A stretch of 20,235 nt of DNA. Origin: a virus. Numbering within the stretch: the first letter of the stretch is position 1; each line of letters opens with the position of its first letter. Of this stretch, positions 1-7,607 are shown in pieces. Under the pieces are notes generated by a model. That model was not told where the DNA came from. It saw only the letters and a program-made list of their open reading frames with translations, and searched no databases. A program made the translations under genes and the position numbers. The stretch covers positions 1-20,235 of IMG/VR virus record IMGVR_UViG_3300042549_001462. One strand, written 5' to 3'.

Positions 1-154
1 GGCTTTGTGTTATAAATCCATTATTACCATATTTATCTGGGATTTCATTCACAAATCCTGATAAATTTAGCCATGAATTGCCGTTTTTGTCGATTGTTAA
101 TCGTGATTGATCAATTTTATTAAAATTAATACTAATGTTTGTTAATTGTCCCAT
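1..154 (-). CDS. Partial early protein, cut at the left edge
   Basis: An open frame starts with ATG at 154, two bases after the stop of the coiled-coil gene, and stays open to base 1. The visible 51 residues begin MGQLTNISINFNKIDQSRLT and continue with DKNGNSWLNLSGFVNEIPDK and YGNNGFITQ. The sense-strand layout (I-I---KID-SRL, then L-L--FVNE-PD-YGN-GF) resembles small early proteins found near phage recombinases, some proposed to bind single-stranded DNA. The fragment is too short for a firm call. Confidence 0.6.
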   Translation of the reverse strand, partial: MGQLTNISINFNKIDQSRLTIDKNGNSWLNLSGFVNEIPDKYGNNGFITQS

Positions 155-156
155 AA

Positions 157-624
157 TTATTTAACTGTTTTTTTGATTGATGTTGTAGATTTTTTTGATG
201 CCGGATAAAATTCGTGTGCCTCACCTGTGTCCGGATCCACTGTTGTGGTTAAATTGGTGATGGCTTTACAGAATGATTCTATTTCTTTTTGTTGCCTTTT
301 AAGGAAACTAATTTGATCCTCTAAATCATTCCATTTCTTGGTGGCTGTGTAATCATAAGATGTTCCGACCTCTGCTATGGCAAATTCTACCCCATGCACA
401 TTGTGTTTGCCACCTAACTTATGCAGTTCATCAATAGATTTCTGCTTGATTCCCTTATCCACCGTTTCAAATAGAATCTGAAATTTAGATATGATGGCCA
501 ATTGCACTAATGGATCTTTTAATGATACATCAAATTCATCCACCATAACTTGCGCCTGATGGATGATTTCTTGCTTATCCATGTTAATGATCATGGATGG
601 TTTTAATGTTAATTCATTTTTCAT
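157..624 (-). CDS. Coiled-coil early protein beside the annealing protein (155 aa)
   Basis: I cannot name a function. The protein has an acidic helical N-terminus (KQEIIHQAQVMVDEFDVSL), a glycine-containing turn (LHKLGGKHNVHGVEFAIAEVGTSYDYTATKKW), a coiled-coil stretch (WNDLEDQISFLKRQQKEIESF), and an end with DPDTGEAHEFYPASKKSTTS. The pattern VGT-YDY then W--L---I--LK, ending in YP-SK-STTS, recurs in small phage proteins placed next to recombinase or exonuclease genes. It is translationally coupled to the Sak gene and may act with it, but this is only inferred from position. Confidence 0.7.
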   Translation of the reverse strand: MKNELTLKPSMIINMDKQEIIHQAQVMVDEFDVSLKDPLVQLAIISKFQILFETVDKGIKQKSIDELHKLGGKHNVHGVEFAIAEVGTSYDYTATKKWNDLEDQISFLKRQQKEIESFCKAITNLTTTVDPDTGEAHEFYPASKKSTTSIKKTVK

Positions 625-1259
625 AATAATTGGTTTTTACGGTTAGTGAATAATTTTTGGACTTGATTTATTTTTTTGTATTCGGGTGATAATTGATTCC
701 ATAATTCTAATACATGGAAGATTTCAGTACAGGTATTTAATGAATTAATTAATTCTGTTTCCTCATCTTTGGTTAACGTAATTTCATCCACTACTACATT
801 AGGTTTGGTTTTTGCAGATGGTTTGTCTGTATCATTTGTATCTGGCAAATCCTCACCTGCATAGATATATAATCCTAATCCAAACATCGCCAAATTTTTA
901 ACCAAACATCTCATAATGGTTTTGTTTACATCGAATGATGTTGCTGCCTCCACTGTCTTATCACCATATTTAGTTTTATAGCTATATGGTTTTTTAAGCA
1001 TTGATTTATTTGCTCCATCCATAACAGGTAACCACATTTCTAAAGTTTCGCCTTCAATTGTTACTTCTGTGTGGCACATAAAACCCAATATTTCATCAAA
1101 TTCGGTTTCTTTAATAACATAGCGAGCATCTGGGCATTCTCTTTTAACTTCTGCCCATGCCCATGGCCATGATAAATATGTCAAATCTTTTTTCTTTTCG
1201 ACATGGCCATTTACATTAATAGCTGATAATCTTTCAAATACGGATTTTTTCTTTTCCAT
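621..1259 (-). CDS. Single-strand annealing protein, DUF1071 / Sak type
   Basis: This 212-residue protein is a phage recombinase of the Sak (RAD52-like, DUF1071) group, which binds single-stranded DNA and anneals complementary strands during recombination and replication. Family signatures are INVNGHVEKK with YLSWPWAWAEVKRECP (28-44), TEVTIEGETLEMWLPVMDGANKSM (64-87), and the highly conserved block DVNKTIMRCLVKNLAMFGLG with YIYAGEDLP (110-139). The C-terminal ~70 residues are variable, acidic and helical, as usual. It lies among small early genes. Its stop overlaps the next ATG by 4 bases (ATGA). Confidence 0.9.
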   Translation of the reverse strand: MEKKKSVFERLSAINVNGHVEKKKDLTYLSWPWAWAEVKRECPDARYVIKETEFDEILGFMCHTEVTIEGETLEMWLPVMDGANKSMLKKPYSYKTKYGDKTVEAATSFDVNKTIMRCLVKNLAMFGLGLYIYAGEDLPDTNDTDKPSAKTKPNVVVDEITLTKDEETELINSLNTCTEIFHVLELWNQLSPEYKKINQVQKLFTNRKNQLL

Positions 1260-1454
1260 TTACTTATTGGTTTGGTTTAGGATGTTAATAACTTTTTCTA
1301 TTTCTGCATTGATCACAGGATCATTTACCTTTCGGCTAATAATACTCTGGATGTTATGGGGTTTAAACTCCCTTGCACTATGTGGCAAATAACCCATTTT
1401 ATTTAGATTATCTGCCACCATTTGATGTATTTCGTACTGCTTTACTTTACGCAT
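1260..1454 (-). CDS. Small helical protein of unknown function (64 aa)
   Basis: This is a Lys-rich helical protein: MRKVKQYEIHQMVADNLNKMGYL, then HNIQSIISRKVNDPVINAEI and EKVINILNQTNK. The two halves could form a helix-turn-helix-like or other small nucleic-acid-binding fold, which remains a guess. It overlaps the upstream gene by 8 bases and abuts the Sak gene with no gap (stop at 1260-1262, next ATG at 1259). Its last codons contain AAACCAAT, the element found before the next start. Confidence 0.6.
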   Translation of the reverse strand: MRKVKQYEIHQMVADNLNKMGYLPHSAREFKPHNIQSIISRKVNDPVINAEIEKVINILNQTNK

Positions 1455-1644
1455 GATTGATTTGATTAGATTGGATTGGATCCGGTATATCCATGATCTG
1501 TACTAACCGGCCCCTAAATATGCGCCATTCTTTATCTAAAAAAGACTGCGCCTCATTAAAGGTGTAAAACTCCTTGATCACCGTATAATATCCGGCATCA
1601 TCACGAAATTTCATTTTCAAAATAAACGATTCATCATTTTTCAT
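1447..1644 (-). CDS. Small protein of unknown function (65 aa)
   Basis: This protein has no family I recognise. It is a compact alpha/beta sequence: MKNDESFILKMKFRDDAGYY, a helix FYTFNEAQSFLDKEW, and a last strand RLVQIMDIPDP. The strand-helix-strand look resembles small phage accessory proteins with an F-x-x-E/A helix, but this is not diagnostic. It overlaps the 42-aa gene by 4 bases and the next gene by 8, and so belongs to the early cluster. Confidence 0.6.
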   Translation of the reverse strand: MKNDESFILKMKFRDDAGYYTVIKEFYTFNEAQSFLDKEWRIFRGRLVQIMDIPDPIQSNQINHA

Positions 1645-1769
1645 GGTTTGATAATTGGTAGGATGTGGAACAATAATAAATAAATAAAACTATAAATGGC
1701 AATGCCACCATATAATCCCTGTGGATCCTGATGGTGGAAATCTGTGATGTAATTAATGATTTTTTTCAT
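1641..1769 (-). CDS. Small membrane protein (42 aa)
   Basis: A short open frame fills what would otherwise be an empty gap. It runs from an ATG at 1769 to a TGA at 1643-1641 and codes 42 residues beginning MKKIINYITDFHHQDPQG. Residues about 21-40 (GGIAIYSFIYLLLFHILPII) form one membrane helix. Its stop overlaps the next ATG by 4 bases (ATGA), the same coupling seen at 621-624, which supports it being real. It starts 12 bases after the T tract of the upstream terminator. No function can be suggested beyond a small inner-membrane protein, probably expressed early with the recombination genes. Confidence 0.55.
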   Translation of the reverse strand: MKKIINYITDFHHQDPQGLYGGIAIYSFIYLLLFHILPIIKP

Positions 1770-1781
1770 GGTTTAAGAAAT

Positions 1782-1809
1782 TAAAAAATGCCATGGAATC
1801 TGCCATGGC
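1782..1809 (-). terminator. Terminator after the 65-aa gene
   Basis: GCCATGG (1790-1796) pairs with CCATGGC (1803-1809) around a 6-base loop. On the minus strand the 7-bp GC-rich stem is followed by ATTTTTTAATT. It begins 12 bases after the stop at 1821. Confidence 0.75.
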
Positions 1810-1820
1810 TCAGGGTTTTA

Positions 1821-2018
1821 TTAATAAGGAAAATAACTTTTTGATCTTGGATTTGATACCTCTTTGTTCATTTTACGAACATTGATAATTTTTCTAATTG
1901 CTTCTTTTTCTGCATCAGTTTCTGAATATTTAAATTCATCTATAAAAAATTGTTTTGTGTACTTAAAAATAACTTTTTCTGATCCATTACGTAACTCAAA
2001 TTGTGCTAAATTTTCCAT
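1821..2018 (-). CDS. Small protein of unknown function, single-gene unit (65 aa)
   Basis: I do not recognise this protein. From the ATG at 2018 it has 65 residues: strands at the start (MENLAQFELRNGSEKVIFKY), then a charged helical part (DEFKYSETDAEKEAIRKIIN) and a basic, Tyr/Pro-ending tail (SKSYFPY). A TTG at 2078 would add 20 His-rich residues, but that TTG lies in the apparent -33 element of the promoter, and AAACCAATAAAAAAA stands just before the ATG, so the shorter start is preferred. It has its own promoter upstream and a terminator directly after its stop, and so resembles a moron gene. Confidence 0.65.
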   Translation of the reverse strand: MENLAQFELRNGSEKVIFKYTKQFFIDEFKYSETDAEKEAIRKIINVRKMNKEVSNPRSKSYFPY

Positions 2019-2048
2019 TTTTTTTATTGGTTTATGTGTTGTGTGATG

Positions 2049-2080
2049 TAAATGTACTGCCTTATTTGATATTTCCAAAA
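2049..2080 (-). promoter_or_regulatory. Promoter of the 65-aa single gene
   Basis: The minus strand has TTTTG at 2080-2076, then 19 bases, then TACATTTA at 2056-2049. This is the Bacteroidota -33/-7 layout with the preferred spacing and one mismatch to TAnnTTTG (last base). A start near 2042 gives a leader of about 24 bases before the ATG at 2018. Confidence 0.5.
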
Positions 2081-2140
2081 CATTTTAAAACTTTTTTAAA
2101 AAATAAGTAAATAATTTTCCATGAATACTTTAAATATAAG

Positions 2141-2170
2141 AAAAAAGCACCTAAAATTAGATGCTTTTTT
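2141..2170. terminator. Bidirectional terminator after the phosphoesterase gene
   Basis: AAAAAAGCA (2141-2149) pairs with TGCTTTTTT (2162-2170), and CTA/TAG closes further after one mismatch, around a small AT loop. On the minus strand the stem leads into TTTTTTCTTATATTT. It lies 38 bases past the phosphoesterase stop. Confidence 0.7.
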
Positions 2171-2208
2171 GCTTTTTTAACCCTATAAACCATTATGAAT
2201 AAACGAAT

Positions 2209-3207
2209 TTACAAAACTTTTCCATCTTTTATTATCATGTTATGGACATTGCTTTTACCATTTTCAATTTCTACAATGGCAAACCCTTGATTATGTTGGG
2301 CCATAACCATGTATTTAGGTGATGTATATGTTAAACATCCTGTTGTGTATGTTTTAATTGATTCTTTAAATCCTGTTTTCTTCATGGCAAAACTTGTTTT
2401 ATGGACATGGCCTATTAGCGCATTACACATTACCTTGTTCATTAAATTTTGCGCAGGATTAGCGCCACCGGATCCATACAATTCATGGCCATGTAGCACC
2501 AAAAGATCACCCATGTAGCAACCTTGCCAATCTTGCACCATGTTATAACCCAACCTTTCCAGATGGAAAAATATTTCAAATTGTAAATCATGTATTTGGG
2601 CAAATTCTTCGGCTTGATTCTGTAAGATTCTGGCATACCGGTTCTCATGATTTCCTAATTTAAAATAGATGGGAATATGCTTAAAAATATCCCTAATCCT
2701 TTGCATAAATTCTCGGCACATATCCACCTCCCTTGGGAAATCCCTAAGATCGGGTTCCTTTTGGTGCATACTTAGGCTGTACACATCAAAAATGTCCCCA
2801 TTAAGATACAGGCAATCAATTTCTTGTTTCTTTAAATAACTAATAGCACAGGCCAATGATTCACGATGGTGGAATGGCACATGAATATCTGATAAAATTC
2901 CAACCTTTTTAAATTGATTTGGCAAATAGAACGGTAAATGATCTTTACCTATTGATTCAGCTATACCAAAATAGTCTAAACTGTCTAAATTGTAATCTTT
3001 AAATTCAGCTGTTTGCTTGGTGCTTTGCTTTTGTATGAATTCGTTTTTTGCTTTTAATGTAATGCCTTGCATTACCATTGCATCTTTTAGCATTTTAGGA
3101 TTTTTATATCCATAATCTTGGTAATGCTGCTCGTGAAAATTCTTTAGATTATAATGGCATTTGAAAAAATGATCTCGGATAATATTATATTTTTCCTCTT
3201 TACTCAT
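2209..3207 (-). CDS. Calcineurin-like metallophosphoesterase
   Basis: This 332-residue protein is a two-metal phosphoesterase. All metal-binding motifs are visible in order: D107-I-H109 in SDIHVPFH, G137-D138 in NGDIFD, GNHE at 185-188, HGHE at 239-242, and GHVH at 266-269. The first ~95 residues are a separate helical region (YNIIRDHFFKCHYNLKNFHE) with the look of a small DNA-binding domain, but this is uncertain. Such enzymes are frequent in Bacteroidota phages; possible substrates are nucleic acid ends or nucleotides, and nothing here decides between them. It is not part of a polycistronic run: hairpins lie on both sides, at 3268-3300 and 2141-2170. Confidence 0.88.
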   Translation of the reverse strand: MSKEEKYNIIRDHFFKCHYNLKNFHEQHYQDYGYKNPKMLKDAMVMQGITLKAKNEFIQKQSTKQTAEFKDYNLDSLDYFGIAESIGKDHLPFYLPNQFKKVGILSDIHVPFHHRESLACAISYLKKQEIDCLYLNGDIFDVYSLSMHQKEPDLRDFPREVDMCREFMQRIRDIFKHIPIYFKLGNHENRYARILQNQAEEFAQIHDLQFEIFFHLERLGYNMVQDWQGCYMGDLLVLHGHELYGSGGANPAQNLMNKVMCNALIGHVHKTSFAMKKTGFKESIKTYTTGCLTYTSPKYMVMAQHNQGFAIVEIENGKSNVHNMIIKDGKVL

Positions 3208-3220
3208 GATTAGTTTTTTT

Positions 3221-3228
3221 CAAAATTA
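3221..3228 (-). promoter_or_regulatory. Candidate -7 box for the phosphoesterase gene
   Basis: TAATTTTG fits TAnnTTTG, 13 bases before the ATG at 3207. No TTG stands at the ideal -33 distance, although TTTG repeats occur nearby. The leader would be very short. Kept at low confidence because a gene bounded by terminators needs a promoter here. Confidence 0.25.
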
Positions 3229-3267
3229 GTCAAATAAACAAATAGAAATCACATTTGTAAATTAACA

Positions 3268-3300
3268 AAAAAGACCACTAACATAGTTAATGATCTTTTT
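3268..3300. terminator. Bidirectional AT-rich terminator hairpin
   Basis: AAAAAGA (3268-3274) pairs with TCTTTTT (3294-3300); CA/TG and TAAC/GTTA continue the stem across two mismatches to a 3-base ATA loop. Both strands carry a T run after the stem, so it can act in either direction. It is the second hairpin in the gap between the tail tip and phosphoesterase genes and isolates the latter from late transcription. Confidence 0.6.
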
Positions 3301-3316
3301 GCATCCCAACCTAACC

Positions 3317-3342
3317 AATAAACAACCCGATTAAAAATCGGG
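3317..3342 (-). terminator. Terminator of the late tail unit
   Basis: CCCGATT (3326-3332) and AATCGGG (3336-3342) make a 7-bp stem with loop AAA. On the minus strand it is followed by TTGTTTATT. It lies 45 bases past the stop of the tail tip gene. Confidence 0.65.
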
Positions 3343-3386
3343 CCATTTACACAAACACAACCTATTTACTATGAAAACAAACTAAA

Positions 3387-5321
3387 CTATTCCTGATAAC
3401 TAACCCTGTAATTATTGGCAATATCTGTATAATTATTAGGGATATGACACCTTACAGTATACACATTTGATTTAACTGATAATTTAATGGAATCCATAAT
3501 CGCTGAATCGGTTTCTGGTGTGGCAAAATTAATAAAAAATTTATGTGCCATACTTAACATATTGTATTGAACCTGATTATAAAAATCACCTTCATAAGTT
3601 TTACTATATTGCCTAAAATCATTAATCCTTTGCTGTGTTACAATTTCTTCAATCACTTTGGCTGTAGAATCTTGCGCCCTTTTAAAAGTATTATTAGTAA
3701 AAAATGCCCCTAAAAATATGAAATCAGGAACACTACTTTGATAAATTCCCTCATGTTCCATTAGATCTGTAGCTATAAAAGATGTATTTTGTACCCTTAT
3801 AAATAGAATCTCTTTATACACATTTTGCTCTGTATCTATATTTCTTAAAACAAAATTATCAATGTATGTAGCTGTGTAACTACCTGATGCATCTATATAA
3901 GTTACCCCAATTCCTATTTCCATAGGGCCACCATCTGGCGCTGCACCTGTGGTAATTTTAATTACTTCATATTCTCCCTCGGCATCTAATATTTTTTCAT
4001 CATTCCATATAATTGTTCCGGAATTACCCCATGCCTGATTAACTGTTGACCAATACCAATAATTACCTGAATTAAAATACCTAATATAATACGGAATTCT
4101 GGTGCCGTTAAATCCACCACTTGCCTCATCTACATTAACTGAAATTAACAATTGATATTGATTTCCTTTTACAATATTTAAACCACCGGTGCTATGCAAT
4201 TTCTGTGTATACGTTCCTAATACTGTCGTAAATTCAGTAAATCTATAGCTTTTTAATCCTGCAAATGGCACATCTGAAATCGTATAAGATCCAGAATCAT
4301 TAGACCAATTTTCTAAATCAAATTCAAAGGATCCATTATAGTTTAGATCTATTTGCTTTTGCTCAATATTGACTATTTCTTGGTATCTTTTTACAGGCCG
4401 TTTAATTTCCCTAACCATATTATTATTAATTGGCTGTGCTTGGCTTGGTGCTATGTAAAGCATTGATGGCTGTGTGGTGGATTGATAAACACCTAAATAA
4501 TTGTAAATTAAATATTTAATTTCCTCTGTGCCTCCGGCTAAAAATGCTTGTTTAGCAGTTAAAATACCATTACCTGTGTATGTACCATTTTGAATACCTG
4601 CTATGATTCTTTGATCACCATAAGATGATGAATTAACAATGTACCATCTGCCAAATGATTGAAAAATCTTGCAATTAAATCCTATTAATATTGATCTTAA
4701 TACAGTTTTAGCATCCCAAATAATGTAATTTTTGTGGAACATTCCTGTTTTTTTAATGTTCACAATATTAAAAACATTTGCCCATTCACTTTCTGCTGAT
4801 CCCCTAATGTCATTAGATATCAAAATGTCAAAATCTAAATTCAAATAGTTTAAATTATTATGGATAAATTTCCACAATGTCGGATCAGGTTCACCATTTG
4901 CCGGCATCCATGTATTAAATCCTTCTAATGATCCTAAACCATCTGTAGCATTTATTGTTAATGGATATGGCTTTGTCGTTATTGCTTCGATGTAAATGTC
5001 ATTACTAATAAATCCCATCCAATATGGACTATAAACACCGGCTGATGATTCATAAGATATTTTTAATAAATATTCTCTTTCATCATATTCATAGAAATTG
5101 TCATAAGATACCGTATCTGTTACCATTAAATGTAAAGATGCGTTTGATCCTATTAATGGCTCATAAATATCATTATCTGCTCGCCATTCTATTGTTACCG
5201 GTTCCCCTTGGCAAACCATAGGCAAAACACCTCCATTATAATCCTTTTTAAGAATTTCGGCTTTTCTTTTATTGCCTTTAACATCAGAAAATTCTAATCT
5301 GTATTTAACACCGTATGCCAT
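3387..5321 (-). CDS. Tail tip / hub protein with carbohydrate-binding-like module
   Basis: This 644-residue protein directly follows the tape measure gene, the place of distal tail or hub proteins. The N-terminal ~130 residues (KYRLEFSDVKGNKRKAEILKK, EPVTIEWRADNDIYEPLIGS, YWMGFISNDIYIEAI) form strands typical of tail-tip proteins in Bacteroidota phages. Residues about 190-245 contain WDAKTVLRSILIGFNCKIFQ and GRWYIVN, a small alpha/beta element seen in hub proteins. Residues about 328-490 look like a CBM4/9-type jelly roll: NGSFEFDLENWSNDSG at its start, SYTATYIDNFVLRN at its end. The C-terminal part has helices and HKFFINF. It is probably the last gene of the tail unit, since two hairpins follow. 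Exact role (distal tail, hub or receptor binding) is not certain. Confidence 0.75.
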   Translation of the reverse strand: MAYGVKYRLEFSDVKGNKRKAEILKKDYNGGVLPMVCQGEPVTIEWRADNDIYEPLIGSNASLHLMVTDTVSYDNFYEYDEREYLLKISYESSAGVYSPYWMGFISNDIYIEAITTKPYPLTINATDGLGSLEGFNTWMPANGEPDPTLWKFIHNNLNYLNLDFDILISNDIRGSAESEWANVFNIVNIKKTGMFHKNYIIWDAKTVLRSILIGFNCKIFQSFGRWYIVNSSSYGDQRIIAGIQNGTYTGNGILTAKQAFLAGGTEEIKYLIYNYLGVYQSTTQPSMLYIAPSQAQPINNNMVREIKRPVKRYQEIVNIEQKQIDLNYNGSFEFDLENWSNDSGSYTISDVPFAGLKSYRFTEFTTVLGTYTQKLHSTGGLNIVKGNQYQLLISVNVDEASGGFNGTRIPYYIRYFNSGNYWYWSTVNQAWGNSGTIIWNDEKILDAEGEYEVIKITTGAAPDGGPMEIGIGVTYIDASGSYTATYIDNFVLRNIDTEQNVYKEILFIRVQNTSFIATDLMEHEGIYQSSVPDFIFLGAFFTNNTFKRAQDSTAKVIEEIVTQQRINDFRQYSKTYEGDFYNQVQYNMLSMAHKFFINFATPETDSAIMDSIKLSVKSNVYTVRCHIPNNYTDIANNYRVSYQE

Positions 5322-5323
5322 AT

Positions 5324-7561
5324 TTATCCAATTCTATTTCGTGTTTTTTCTGCTCTTTGTAATGCTAAAATTAAATCTTGGCCCCTAACTACAAATTCCC
5401 CAGATAAATTCATGTCATTGCCTCCACCAAAATCCATCATGTTTTGTAGTTTAGATAATGGCGCAATTACTTCCGGATTCGATTTAGCACCCATGTACTC
5501 ACCCATTAATCCCATTGTAGGGCCACTAACTATACCACCTTTAGCAAATGCGCTAATTCCTGTAAATGCACCCTGTACCACTCCCATTGCAGCTGCAATA
5601 AATGGCGCTAATGCTACTAAACCTGCCGGCCCTGCTGCTGCTGCTGCGTTTGTACCAATTGTAACTGCATTTGCTTGTGATTCTGCATATTTTGTGGCAA
5701 CTTTTTTCTTTCCAAATATAGATTCAGCTATGGCCATTGCACCCATTTGTATTAATACATTTGCCATTGCGCCTATAAATCCTTCTAATCCTGTCTTGGC
5801 TAATCCAAATGAATTTACAATGCTATTGCCTATGCTTTGAAATACTTGCTGTGTGGTATTTTTTAGCATATCCATTGACTGCATATACATATTAAATTGC
5901 TCTGATTGCAGCGCCAATTGTTCTTGAATTACAGTTGTACTTGCAGTGATTTGCTGATCCATTACTGCGAATGGTGATGCTATATTACTAACCTGCCCAT
6001 ATAATTTTTGAACTGATGTAAAAAATTCAGATTGGGTAATATCATAATTAAAAAAGCTGCGCAAAAGTTTACCAAATTCCTGACCTTTTGTTGATGTTGT
6101 AGCTAAAAATCTGTTTAAAACATTTTCTTGGCCTGATGTTACTGTCCTGCTAATTGATTGTAGATCCGAAAATATATCTTTATTAAGATCGCTAATTTTA
6201 CCACCTAATGCACTAAAATCAAATTTAGCTGCTGCGCTTTCTTCATCGCCACCCAAAACACTTAAATCTGGGCCACCACCTACATTAATACTTTGTGCCT
6301 TTTTTAATTGAGCAATTATGGCTTTATTTTCATTATATAATTTAGCCTGTTCATTTCTTGCTGCTAAAATTTGTTGTGGTGTTCTTTGCATTGGCGCAGC
6401 CGTACTCATTGTAGTTAATTGCGGCTGATTTAACATTCTTGCTTCTTGATCAAGCAATGCAATTTTTTTCTTTATAGCTTCATTAGTTGCTAAAACTACA
6501 TCAAGATTCTTTTTTTGATCTTCTGTTAATTTATTTGTTTCGCCTAATGCCTTATTATAATCATAGGCTGATTCAGCGACATATCCTAAACCTGCTATTA
6601 ATACACCTAATGCGCCTCCCTTGCCTATTGTTAAATTAAATTTACCTGCTGCACTTGTTAATAATTTAAATCCGGTTAATACTTTTGGCAAAATAGATCC
6701 TGCTAAAAATAACAATGGCCCTGTGGCAGCTGCTATTCCTGCAATGGTTAAAATAAATGTTTTTGTGGCAGGTGATAAATCACGCAAATACCCTAAAATA
6801 GAATTAAACTTTGTAATTATTTGTGTAACTGCCGGCAATATTACCGAACCAAATTGGACTCCCAATTCTTTTAATGATTCATTAAACATCCTCATTTGAT
6901 TGGCTGCACCTCCACCTGTTCTCTCAAAATCTCCTTGTGCATTGGAATTACTTTTTAAAACATATTGATATCTTAAAAGTACTTTTTCGCCTTGTGTCAT
7001 TTCAGAATACAATTTTTTAACACCATTTGCCAATGCAAATGTTTTTAAATTGTCCTCTGTCATAACAGTTCCCAATCTTTTAAGTGATTCAGTTTCACCG
7101 GTAAAAACTCCACTTAAAGCTGTTGTAACTTCTTCAATGTTCATGTTTTTAAACGATGATAAATCACCGGCTAAACCCACCATTGATGTACTTAATTTGG
7201 CTGCTTGGCTTGTAGATAATCCCATAGATGTGGCCATATCTCCAAACTGTGCTGACATATCTAATGCCGTTCCCTCTGCTATTCCAAATGATTTTAAAGA
7301 TGTTTTTGCGAATTCTTGAACTTCTTTAGATGAATCCTTAAAAGCTACATTAACTTTATTTAAAGATTCTTCAAAATCAGATGCTAATTTAATTGCTGCC
7401 CCTCCGGCTAATGCTAATGGCGCTGTCAATCGCAATGATAATGACTGACCTATGTCCTTCATTTTACTGCTAAATCCTGCTAATTTCTTTTCAGCTGATG
7501 ATAAGGCTGCCTCCAGATCTTTGGAATTGCCATTAATAAATATTTCTAATGTATTTGCCAT
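5324..7561 (-). CDS. Tail tape measure protein
   Basis: This 745-residue protein sets tail length and is the likely lead in DNA ejection. The N-terminus is characteristic of TP901-type tape measures: DLEAALSSAEKKLAGFSSKM, then PLALAGGAAIKLASDFEESL and the GVFTGETESLKRLG region. A hydrophobic stretch (about 275-310, TKTFILTIAGIAAATGPLLF) and a second one near 655-695, rich in Ala, may cross the membrane. The end, SAFAKGGIVSGPTMGLMGEY and later EVIAPLSKL, is the usual tape measure C-terminus. At about 0.15 nm per residue the tail would be roughly 110 nm, which is an inference. It follows a terminator hairpin and is separated by 2 bases from the next gene. Confidence 0.92.
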   Translation of the reverse strand: MANTLEIFINGNSKDLEAALSSAEKKLAGFSSKMKDIGQSLSLRLTAPLALAGGAAIKLASDFEESLNKVNVAFKDSSKEVQEFAKTSLKSFGIAEGTALDMSAQFGDMATSMGLSTSQAAKLSTSMVGLAGDLSSFKNMNIEEVTTALSGVFTGETESLKRLGTVMTEDNLKTFALANGVKKLYSEMTQGEKVLLRYQYVLKSNSNAQGDFERTGGGAANQMRMFNESLKELGVQFGSVILPAVTQIITKFNSILGYLRDLSPATKTFILTIAGIAAATGPLLFLAGSILPKVLTGFKLLTSAAGKFNLTIGKGGALGVLIAGLGYVAESAYDYNKALGETNKLTEDQKKNLDVVLATNEAIKKKIALLDQEARMLNQPQLTTMSTAAPMQRTPQQILAARNEQAKLYNENKAIIAQLKKAQSINVGGGPDLSVLGGDEESAAAKFDFSALGGKISDLNKDIFSDLQSISRTVTSGQENVLNRFLATTSTKGQEFGKLLRSFFNYDITQSEFFTSVQKLYGQVSNIASPFAVMDQQITASTTVIQEQLALQSEQFNMYMQSMDMLKNTTQQVFQSIGNSIVNSFGLAKTGLEGFIGAMANVLIQMGAMAIAESIFGKKKVATKYAESQANAVTIGTNAAAAAGPAGLVALAPFIAAAMGVVQGAFTGISAFAKGGIVSGPTMGLMGEYMGAKSNPEVIAPLSKLQNMMDFGGGNDMNLSGEFVVRGQDLILALQRAEKTRNRIG

Positions 7562-7574
7562 GCCTCAAAGTTAT

Positions 7575-7607
7575 AAAAAAAACCAATCCTTACTTTGATT
7601 GGCTTTT
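7575..7607 (-). terminator. Terminator hairpin between chaperone and tape measure genes
   Basis: On the minus strand CCAATC and GATTGG (plus-strand arms 7583-7588 and 7597-7602) form a 6-bp stem with an 8-base loop, followed by eight T residues (7582-7575). The stem overlaps the end of the chaperone frame. An exact TAnnTTTG box (TAACTTTG, 7573-7566) follows the T tract, only 4 bases before the tape measure ATG. Confidence 0.6.

Noticed and set aside
2442-2648. Second minus-strand frame inside the phosphoesterase gene
   Set aside because: It lies in another frame of a gene with all metal-binding motifs intact, so it is a shadow.
3200-3390. Possible attachment site or RNA gene in the gap between tail tip and phosphoesterase genes
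   Set aside because: The inverted repeats there are explained by two terminator hairpins; no tRNA-like fold or integrase gene is present.
5412-5840. Plus-strand open frame of 142 codons opposite the tape measure gene
   Set aside because: It mirrors the Ala/Gly-rich C-terminal part of a well-supported minus-strand gene, has a Pro/Ala/Asn composition typical of antisense frames, and no plausible start signal.
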